NCBI GenBank assembly: GCA_937907035.1
Contig: CALCTX010000364.1
Coordinates: forward strand, 1-6,286
DNA from: an uncultured Selenomonadales bacterium
GTDB lineage: Bacteria; Bacillota_C; Negativicutes; Selenomonadales; Selenomonadaceae
Reading direction: 5' to 3'
Length of the DNA stretch: 6,286 nucleotides
A model generated the notes under the pieces. That model was not told the origin of the DNA. It saw nothing but the letters and a program-made list of their open reading frames with translations, and made no database searches. Position numbers and translations under genes: made by a program. Shown piece after piece: positions 1 through 4,252 of this stretch (the stretch's first letter is position 1; each line of letters begins with the position of its first letter).

Positions 1-108
1 AAGAAGAAGATTCAGATTCCGGCTTGCAATGTTCCGGCTTTCAAGGCTGGCAAGAAGCTCAAAGAAGCTGTTAATGCTAAAAAGGCTGCTAAAGGCAAAA
101 AGAAATAA
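1..108 (+). CDS. HU-family DNA-binding protein, C-terminal fragment (5' end outside window)
   Basis: Only the last 35 codons and a TAA stop are present; the reading frame is open from base 1. The peptide contains IQIPACNVPAFKAGKKLKEA, which matches the end of the HU/IHF fold, where the family has an 'I-P-A-x-x-V-P-A-F-K-x-G-K-x-L-K' segment. HU is a small basic nucleoid protein that bends and compacts DNA as a dimer. After the usual end of the fold there is a short lysine/alanine tail (NAKKAAKGKKK). It resembles the basic C-terminal extensions of some bacterial HU proteins and could add non-specific DNA contacts. A rho-independent terminator follows directly, so the gene ends its transcript here. 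HU as a family is quite certain; which paralogue it is cannot be told from the fragment. Confidence 0.88.
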   Translation, partial: KKKIQIPACNVPAFKAGKKLKEAVNAKKAAKGKKK

Positions 109-120
109 TATTTGATTTGA

Positions 121-156
121 TGCCCTGTTTTGAGAAATCAAAGCAGGGTTCATTTT
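121..156 (+). terminator. Rho-independent terminator after the HU gene
   Basis: Bases 123-132 pair with 139-148 (10 bp, loop of six, 133-138), and a T-rich run (149-156) follows. The one non-Watson-Crick pair (128 with 143) is a U-G wobble only in plus-strand RNA, which supports plus-strand use. It begins 13 bases after the HU stop codon. Confidence 0.75.
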
Positions 157-176
157 ATGGGTCGTGACCCATAAAA
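153..176. repeat. Perfect 24-base palindrome between two convergent terminators
   Basis: TTTTATGGGTC at 153-163 is the exact reverse complement of GACCCATAAAA at 166-176, with only GT between. On its own it lacks a following U-run on either strand. However, its left arm gives the T-rich tail of the plus-strand terminator, and its right arm, read in reverse, gives the T-rich tail of the minus-strand terminator. It may help insulate the convergent HU and toxin transcripts. Confidence 0.7.
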
Positions 177-203
177 TAAAAAAGCTGCCCATATGAGCAG
201 CTT
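173..203 (-). terminator. Rho-independent terminator of the toxin-antitoxin operon
   Basis: On the minus strand, bases 203-195 pair with 190-182 (9 bp, loop 191-194), and a T-rich run (complement of 173-181) follows. The imperfect pair 189/196 becomes a G-U wobble in minus-strand RNA, which fits this direction. The first bases of the stem (203, 202) lie inside the toxin stop codon, so the gene and its terminator overlap. Confidence 0.78.
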
Positions 204-474
204 AGAATAAATCTGAATGGCTTCCTGTACGTGATAGAAAGAGCATTAAATCTTCACCATCAACTCTATAGATCAACAACCAATCTGGCTGAATATGACA
301 TTCACGGAAACCTTCGTAGCTTCCAGTAAGTTGATGGTCATGATATTTTGCAGGAAGCTCTTCTTCATTTGCAAGCATAGTAACAACTTCTTCAAGCAAA
401 TCAATGTTATAACCACGTTTAGCGGTACACTTTAAATCTTTTTTGAACTTTGTGGATGAAACGATATTAAGCAT
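202..474 (-). CDS. yafQ: YafQ-family type II toxin (RelE/ParE superfamily mRNA interferase)
   Basis: This 90-residue protein has the usual length of YafQ toxins, small RNases that cut mRNA on the ribosome. The family signature is clear: Y44-H-D-H47, L49-x-G-S-Y-x-G-F-R-E, H60-I-x-P-D64-W65-x-L-I-Y, and the end S81-R-T-G-S-H86 with final F90. By alignment from memory with E. coli YafQ, H47, H60, D64, H86 and F90 sit at the known catalytic positions (H50, H63, D67, H87, F91), so the toxin looks intact. The start ATG (474-472) lies inside the last codons of the antitoxin gene, overlapping it by 8 bases. It has its own GAGGT Shine-Dalgarno (minus-strand 487-483) eight bases upstream. Translational coupling to the antitoxin is therefore likely. 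A terminator begins in the stop codon. Confidence 0.92.
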   Translation of the reverse strand: MLNIVSSTKFKKDLKCTAKRGYNIDLLEEVVTMLANEEELPAKYHDHQLTGSYEGFRECHIQPDWLLIYRVDGEDLMLFLSRTGSHSDLF

Positions 475-748
475 CGCCTAATACCTCGTCACGTAATTCC
501 TTAAAGGAGGAATAGCGCTTATATTGTTCAGGATTAGTTTTCATTGTATAGTATTCATTCATGGCATCGAGAGTTTCTTTATTAGGTAAAGAACGCTTGA
601 TCTCAAAAGGAATACGCTGTTCACGAACAGCCTGTCTAAGGAATATCGTGACAGCCGTAGTTAAATCCATACCGAGATCTGAAAAAAGACTTTGTGCATT
701 GAGTTTTAACTGAGGGTCTAATGCTATGTTTGTACTTACTTTGGCCAT
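467..748 (-). CDS. dinJ: DinJ/RelB-family antitoxin of the YafQ toxin
   Basis: This 93-residue protein is encoded first in the operon, the usual antitoxin-first order. The N-terminal half reads as the ribbon-helix-helix DNA-binding fold of RelB/DinJ: a beta strand (VSTNIALD, about 4-11), then two helices containing the family pattern LGMDLTTAVTIFLRQ (25-39) and the typical turn RIPFEI (45-50). The charged C-terminal half (about 52-93) would be the flexible part that wraps and neutralises the toxin. The start is firm: a full AGGAGGTG Shine-Dalgarno (minus strand, 763-756) sits seven bases before the ATG. Antitoxins of this family repress their own promoter, alone and with the toxin; dyad sequences just upstream fit that. 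The assignment rests on family pattern plus the adjacent YafQ. Confidence 0.92.
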   Translation of the reverse strand: MAKVSTNIALDPQLKLNAQSLFSDLGMDLTTAVTIFLRQAVREQRIPFEIKRSLPNKETLDAMNEYYTMKTNPEQYKRYSSFKELRDEVLGDA

Positions 749-773
749 GTCTATGCACCTCCTGTTAAGATTA

Positions 774-801
774 ATTATAGCATGATATATGCGAAAAGCA
801 A
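774..801 (-). promoter_or_regulatory. Sigma-70-type promoter of the dinJ-yafQ operon
   Basis: On the minus strand there is a TTGCTT -35 (801-796), a 16-base spacer and a perfect TATAAT -10 (779-774). The predicted transcript starts near 767, giving a leader of about 19 bases that consists almost only of the antitoxin Shine-Dalgarno. Confidence 0.75.
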
Positions 802-825
802 GTGTATTATATGCGTAATATGCAT
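780..825. promoter_or_regulatory. Candidate antitoxin operator: two AT-rich dyads
   Basis: Bases 780-792 form a 13-base near-palindrome (GCAT...ATGC, one mismatched pair) lying wholly in the promoter spacer. A second near-palindrome at 811-825 (ATGC...GCAT, one mismatched pair) lies just upstream of the -35. The centres (786 and 818) are 32 bases apart, about three helical turns. Placement at the promoter fits autorepression by a ribbon-helix-helix antitoxin. The site itself is inferred, not recognised as a known motif. Confidence 0.5.
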
Positions 826-917
826 TAAATATGAGGGTAGGGGGAGCTTTATTCTCTACGGGTTAAAAAATGCAGACTGAGGCTCCCGTGAGGTGCAAAA
901 ATCTTTCAGAACTAATT

Positions 918-947
918 TTGTCAAATTGACGTCAAAATTGACGCGTC
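918..947. repeat. Tandem GTCAA-n-TTGAC dyads
   Basis: GTCAAATTGAC (920-930) is followed directly by GTCAAAATTGAC (931-942). Each is itself an inverted repeat (GTCAA/TTGAC), and a GACGCGTC palindrome (940-947) overlaps the end. The tandem arrangement could bind a dimeric regulator or be part of the dispersed repeat; no gene lies next to it. Confidence 0.5.
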
Positions 948-960
948 AGGCCGCGAAATC

Positions 961-1048
961 TACAAAGCGAACTCTTGCTTTGTAAGTCGCAAATGAATTT
1001 GCGGTTCGTTTTGTCCCTCGTACTAACGAGTTTCTTAGGTTTCGGGAC
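961..1048. repeat. Nested and mutually exclusive hairpins, possible structured RNA or repeat
   Basis: Hairpin A is 961-968 with 977-984 (8 bp). Hairpin B is 988-994 with 997-1003 (7 bp). An outer stem, 962-972 with 1004-1014 (11 bp including one G-T), encloses B but excludes A. Next to these, 1013-1017 pairs with 1044-1048 and 1017-1021 with 1026-1030. The density of perfect stems is far above that of the neighbouring genes. I do not recognise a named RNA family. Confidence 0.5.
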
Positions 1049-1052
1049 TAAT

Positions 1053-1278
1053 AATTACGCATTGTATAAGTCCGCCCTTAACAAGGGCGGGGGACCGCGG
1101 AACGCGGTGGTGGGTTCTGACAGAAGACGTGTTTGAAAATATAACTGTAATCGATATGTTTTTTAGAACATTTCAGAACCTATCCGTCAGCTTCGCTGCC
1201 AGCTCAACTTACAGGGAGTCTTAGAACTAGTGCCATATTACAAAATAATTCCGAATTACGCATTTCGAATTCCGCATT
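1053..1278. repeat. Three copies of the 11-mer AATT(A/C)CGCATT
   Basis: Copies lie at 1053-1063, 1254-1264 and 1268-1278; the last two belong to a 13-base direct repeat with one mismatch (1252-1264 and 1266-1278). The 9-base core ATTACGCAT also occurs inverted at 811-819 in the candidate TA operator. The copies flank the compound repeat at 1071-1225. Confidence 0.55.
1071..1225. repeat. Compound palindromic repeat: two related two-hairpin units in inverted orientation
   Basis: The left unit has hairpin 1072-1079/1083-1090 (8 bp, loop AAC), hairpin 1094-1099/1103-1108 (6 bp, loop GAA) and then TGGGTTCTGA (1111-1120). The right unit, read on the minus strand from 1225, has a degenerate stem, a CAGC-GAA-GCTG hairpin (1198-1188) and then TAGGTTCTGA (1182-1173). 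The terminal 10-mers match in 9 of 10 positions in inverted orientation, and the centre (about 1121-1170) is AT-rich. The form resembles intergenic repeats I recall from gut Firmicutes genomes; family membership is from memory only. Confidence 0.6.
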
Positions 1279-1280
1279 AA

Positions 1281-1306
1281 ATTGTCAATTGTCAATGTCA
1301 ACTGTC
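1281..1306 (+). repeat. GTCAA repeat run overlapping the priA promoter
   Basis: GTCAA occurs at 1284-1288, 1291-1295 and 1297-1301, followed by a further GTC at 1304. The run covers the -35 position of the priA promoter and echoes the GTCAA/TTGAC dyads at 918-942. Confidence 0.5.
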
Positions 1307-1323
1307 TGGGGAAATGGTATAAT
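1295..1323 (+). promoter_or_regulatory. Extended -10 promoter of priA
   Basis: TATAAT at 1318-1323 is preceded by TG at 1315-1316, giving the extended -10 form TGnTATAAT. A weaker -35 (ATGTCA, 1295-1300) lies 17 bases upstream. Transcription would start near 1330, about 36 bases before the priA ATG. Confidence 0.65.
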
Positions 1324-1365
1324 AATAGCAATAATATTATTAAATGAATTTGGTAAGGTGTAACA

Positions 1366-3600
1366 ATGCTGATCGCGGAAGTGTATATAAATATTCCTGT
1401 CAAACGAATAGCGAGTGCGTTTTCATATCTTGTGCCGCCGGAGCTTGCATTTTTAGGAGCCGGATGGCGCGTTGTTGTGCCGTTTTCCGGACGAAAGGTT
1501 GAGGGCTTTATAGTTTCTGTTTCCAATCGGGAGTTTGATGGAGATTTTAAACTGAAAAGCATTGAATCGACGGTTGATGATGAACCTTGGTTTTCTCCGA
1601 AAATGTTTGAGCAGGCCATGTGGCTGGCTGATCATTATCTCTGTTCACCGGCTGAGGCAATGCGGCTGTTTATGCCGGGGAAAAGCGGTGTCAAGATCAA
1701 GAAAACCGGTCAGGATTATTTGATCAAAGAACGGGAAGCAAAACAGTTTAAAAATATAATAACTTTGACGGCAAAATTTGCCGTTGACGTTTTGCCGGAA
1801 TTTAAGAGTAAAAAAGCGCAGTTGCGATTGCTGGAATATCTGCGGGATAACGGTCCGACAGATCAAAGTGTTTTGCGGCAAGCCGGCTTTTCTTTGCCGG
1901 TCATCAAGGCGTTGACAGAATCAGGCCTGGCTGAGATACAAGCTGAACGGGTATTTCGTGATAGTTATACAAATTTGATGTCAACTGCCAAAGATGAACC
2001 GTTGACAGATGAACAACAGCAAGTCTGGCAACACTTGTCAGCTGCAATTGATAAACGGGAAAACGAAAAATTCCTGTTGTACGGGGTAACCGGCAGCGGT
2101 AAGACCCGAGTATATATCGAGACTGTCAAAAAGGTTCGGGAACAGGGACGGCAGGCGATCGTACTGGTTCCGGAAATCGCGTTGACAGGTCAGGTTGTCA
2201 GCGTTTTTAAGAATTATTTTGCTGATGATATTGTTGTCTTACACAGTCATCTGTCAGTGGCCGAGCGCAATGACGCGATCGGCCGTATCCGGCGTGGCGA
2301 TGTCGGGATCGCTATCGGAGCCCGGTCGGCTTTATTTGTTCCGTTTGCTGATATCGGAGCGATAATTCTTGACGAGGAGCAGGATTCCTCTTATAAGCAG
2401 GAAGAAAATCCGGCTTATTCGGCGCGGGCTGTTGCCGAAGCATTTGCTGAAATCCATCTTAGTCTGTTATTGCTCGGAAGTGCTACACCGTCATTAGAAA
2501 CATACTATCGGGCCAAACAGGGCGAGCTGACGCTTTTGGAGCTGCCACACAGGATTGACAATAAAGTTTTGCCGTCAGTCGAGCTTGTCGATATGCGGCA
2601 GGAATTAAAGCATGGCAACCGTCATATCATTTCCCGTTCATTGGAACGGCTGATAACCGAAACGATAAATCGTCGCGAGCAACTGATAATCATGCTTAAC
2701 CGGCGCGGATATTCGACATTTGTTATGTGTCGTTCCTGCGGTCAGGTTATCAGTTGTCAATATTGCGGAATGCCGCTCGTATATCATGTCAATGGGGAAT
2801 TGACATGTCATCATTGTGACATCAGGGCGGATGTTCCTGATGTCTGTCCGAAATGCGGCAGTACTTATATCAAATATTTTGGTTCCGGAACCGAAAAGCT
2901 CGAACAGGAACTTCGGACTTTGGTACCGACGGCACGGATCGTGCGTATGGATCGGGATACAACGGTGCGCAAGGAAGCGCATAATGAAATTTTAGGAGCG
3001 TTTCGTCGGCACGAATTTGACATTTTATTAGGTACACAGATGGTTGCAAAAGGCCATGATATTCCCAATGTTACCGGTGTCGGGATAATCAGCGCCGATT
3101 CTTGCCTGAATCTGCCGGATTTTCGCGCGGCCGAACGCTGCTTTATGCTGATAACACAGACGACCGGCCGGGCAGGTCGTGGGGAAGTGCCGGGACAGGT
3201 AGTTGTCCAGACTTACAATCCGGAGCATTATGCGGTACAGTTGGCGCAAAAGCAAGATTATGCGGCGTTTTTCAATCAGGAAATGGAATTCCGGCGGGCA
3301 CTGAATTATCCGCCGTATTGCCGGTTAGTAAAATTGACGATACGTCATCCCGAGGAACAATTTGCCCGGGATTTAGGGAATACAATCAAGCAGCAATTTA
3401 CCAATGAATTTGCCGGCAATGAAAAACAGCAGATCATCGGGCCGTTTCCGGCTCTTGTTGCCAAGTGGCGGGAATTTTACCGGTTCTGTATCTTGATCAA
3501 GACCAATGATCTGTCAGCGGTGCAAAACTTTTTGCGCTCGGCAGACTTAAACCGCAGGCCGGAGCTGATGATCGATATTGATCCTATCGCAACGAATTAA
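1366..3600 (+). CDS. priA: Primosomal protein N' (replication restart 3'-5' DNA helicase PriA)
   Basis: This full-length 744-residue protein has the usual PriA size. PriA recognises stalled forks and D-loops, unwinds the lagging-strand arm and starts primosome assembly to reload the replicative helicase. The N-terminus (MLIAEVYINIPVKR...F-x-Y-x-V-P) is the family's 3'-DNA-end-binding domain. A winged-helix region follows (about 110-200). The helicase core has Walker A GVTGSGKT (240-247), Walker B DEEQ (336-339), motif III GSATPS (371-376) and motif VI TTGRAGR (599-605). Eight zinc-binding cysteines are all present (455, 458, 464, 467, 481, 484, 494, 497). The C-terminal domain begins around 640 and includes NYPPYCRL. 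The usual Walker B in E. coli PriA is DEEH; here it is DEEQ, probably lineage variation. The start follows an AAGGTG Shine-Dalgarno (1355-1360) five bases upstream. No terminator follows, so read-through into bioY is possible. Confidence 0.97.
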   Translation: MLIAEVYINIPVKRIASAFSYLVPPELAFLGAGWRVVVPFSGRKVEGFIVSVSNREFDGDFKLKSIESTVDDEPWFSPKMFEQAMWLADHYLCSPAEAMRLFMPGKSGVKIKKTGQDYLIKEREAKQFKNIITLTAKFAVDVLPEFKSKKAQLRLLEYLRDNGPTDQSVLRQAGFSLPVIKALTESGLAEIQAERVFRDSYTNLMSTAKDEPLTDEQQQVWQHLSAAIDKRENEKFLLYGVTGSGKTRVYIETVKKVREQGRQAIVLVPEIALTGQVVSVFKNYFADDIVVLHSHLSVAERNDAIGRIRRGDVGIAIGARSALFVPFADIGAIILDEEQDSSYKQEENPAYSARAVAEAFAEIHLSLLLLGSATPSLETYYRAKQGELTLLELPHRIDNKVLPSVELVDMRQELKHGNRHIISRSLERLITETINRREQLIIMLNRRGYSTFVMCRSCGQVISCQYCGMPLVYHVNGELTCHHCDIRADVPDVCPKCGSTYIKYFGSGTEKLEQELRTLVPTARIVRMDRDTTVRKEAHNEILGAFRRHEFDILLGTQMVAKGHDIPNVTGVGIISADSCLNLPDFRAAERCFMLITQTTGRAGRGEVPGQVVVQTYNPEHYAVQLAQKQDYAAFFNQEMEFRRALNYPPYCRLVKLTIRHPEEQFARDLGNTIKQQFTNEFAGNEKQQIIGPFPALVAKWREFYRFCILIKTNDLSAVQNFLRSADLNRRPELMIDIDPIATN

Positions 3601-3633
3601 ATTGTTAACCGAAAATATTTTCAAGTTGACTAT
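3601..3633. promoter_or_regulatory. Candidate BirA (biotin repressor) operator upstream of bioY
   Basis: The left half TTGTTAACC (3602-3610) matches the Gram-positive BirA half-site as I recall it. A 13-base spacer follows, containing the perfect palindrome GAAAATATTTTC (3611-3622). The right half AGTTGACTA (3624-3632) matches the expected mirrored half at six of nine positions, with the dyad offset by one base. The right half covers the -35 box of the bioY promoter, where biotin-loaded BirA would block transcription. Position, left half and downstream gene all agree; the right half is degenerate. Confidence 0.65.
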
Positions 3634-3655
3634 AATAATTTAATTGTCCTATAAT
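3626..3655 (+). promoter_or_regulatory. Promoter of the bioY operon
   Basis: TTGACT (-35, 3626-3631), an 18-base spacer and a perfect TATAAT (-10, 3650-3655). The start would fall near 3662. The short leader contains a 6-bp AT hairpin (3666-3671 with 3676-3681) and an AGGAG Shine-Dalgarno (3685-3689). Confidence 0.72.
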
Positions 3656-3698
3656 GTTTATTGTGTATTATTACGATAATAAATAGGAGAATTATTTT

Positions 3699-4232
3699 AT
3701 GTCAGCAAAAGTTTTTGACGTCAAAAGTCTGACCCGGATGGCTGTAAGCTTGGCCTTATTGGCGGTCAGTGCGTATATAACGATCCCGGTGCCGTTTGCT
3801 TCGGCGATGGTGTCAGCCCAGACAATAGTGCTTAATTTGGCAGCGTTTATCCTGCTGCCGAAACAAACCTTTGTCCTGATGCTGGTCTATTTATTGCTCG
3901 GGGCAGTGGGAATGCCGGTTTTTGTCGGCGGTTCTTGCGGAATCGGTGAATTCTTCGGACCGCGGGGCGGATTTTTGATAGCGTTTGCGATAGCTTATCC
4001 GTTGGTCAGTTTATTAAAAGGAAAAACTATTTCTTTTAAAAGATATTGTTTAGCTGCAATTGCAGTCGGCATTCCGATTACCTATATCGGAGCAGTTTTG
4101 TCAGTGATGTATTTTATGCAGGTCGATATTAAGGCGGCATTTTTCATTACTGTCCTGCCGTTTTTGCCGGGGGATATCATAAAAGCCTTTGTTGCGGCCG
4201 GTTTGGGCGCAAGACTTAATAAAATTTTTTAA
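3699..4232 (+). CDS. bioY: BioY, biotin-specific S component of an ECF transporter
   Basis: This 177-residue, very hydrophobic protein has about six membrane segments and the usual BioY size. BioY binds biotin in the membrane and works with the shared ECF ATPases and T component, whose genes are not in this window. Family patterns are clear: AVSAYITIPVPF (22-33), the central GMPVFVGG (71-78) followed by FGPRGGFLIAF (86-96), and near the end LPFLPGDIIKAFVAAGLG (153-170), whose D159 and K162 are typical. The glycine-rich loop usually read as G-G-x-G-G is GGSCG here, with C80 in place of a glycine. The start is supported by AGGAG nine bases upstream. It follows priA by 98 bases, which hold a promoter and a candidate BirA site, so repression by biotin is likely. 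The next gene starts 20 bases downstream. Confidence 0.95.
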   Translation: MSAKVFDVKSLTRMAVSLALLAVSAYITIPVPFASAMVSAQTIVLNLAAFILLPKQTFVLMLVYLLLGAVGMPVFVGGSCGIGEFFGPRGGFLIAFAIAYPLVSLLKGKTISFKRYCLAAIAVGIPITYIGAVLSVMYFMQVDIKAAFFITVLPFLPGDIIKAFVAAGLGARLNKIF

Positions 4233-4236
4233 AATT

Positions 4237-4242
4237 GGAGGT
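4237..4242 (+). promoter_or_regulatory. Ribosome binding site that sets the DHH protein start at ATG 4253
   Basis: GGAGGT is a near-perfect Shine-Dalgarno ten bases before the ATG at 4253. An in-frame TTG at 4235 overlaps this site and has no Shine-Dalgarno of its own, so the upstream TTG is unlikely to be the start. Confidence 0.8.
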
Positions 4243-4252
4243 AATAGTTGGC

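Larger units (their letters stand above)
781..1365. other. Gene-free region with repeats and hairpins between the TA operon and priA
   Basis: No convincing reading frame is present on either strand. From left to right it holds the TA promoter and operator (774-825), a quiet stretch with a weak GGGAGC/GCTCCC inverted pair (842-847 and 882-887), GTCAA/TTGAC repeats (918-947), a nested hairpin region (961-1048), a compound two-hairpin repeat in inverted orientation (1071-1225), an 11-base motif in three copies (1053, 1254, 1268), a GTCAA run (1281-1306) and the priA promoter (1295-1323). The overall look is of a decayed dispersed repeat rather than a lost gene. Confidence 0.6.

Noticed and set aside
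806..834. A second minus-strand promoter with TATAAT at 811-806
   Set aside because: The -35 position reads TCATAT, a poor match, and the nearer promoter at 774-801 is much stronger.
842..887. Inverted pair GGGAGC/GCTCCC as a terminator or structured RNA
   Set aside because: Only 6 bp with a 34-base loop and no U-run; too weak to call.
918..1306. CRISPR-like array from the GTCAA repeats
   Set aside because: Repeats are only 5-12 bases, spacing is irregular, and no cas gene is present.
1227..1619. A 130-codon minus-strand open frame across the priA start
   Set aside because: It overlaps the priA promoter and first 85 codons, has low-complexity composition without domain pattern, and has no clear Shine-Dalgarno; it is an antisense shadow of priA.
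3102..3407. A 101-codon plus-strand open frame inside priA
   Set aside because: It lies wholly within the conserved helicase region in another frame and has no family pattern.
3601..3698. A riboswitch in the bioY leader
   Set aside because: The predicted leader is only about 37 bases with one small AT hairpin; the sequence before it is better explained as a promoter with a BirA operator.
4235..4252. TTG at 4235 as the start of the DHH protein
   Set aside because: The TTG overlaps the GGAGGT Shine-Dalgarno that serves the ATG at 4253, and family similarity starts after that ATG.
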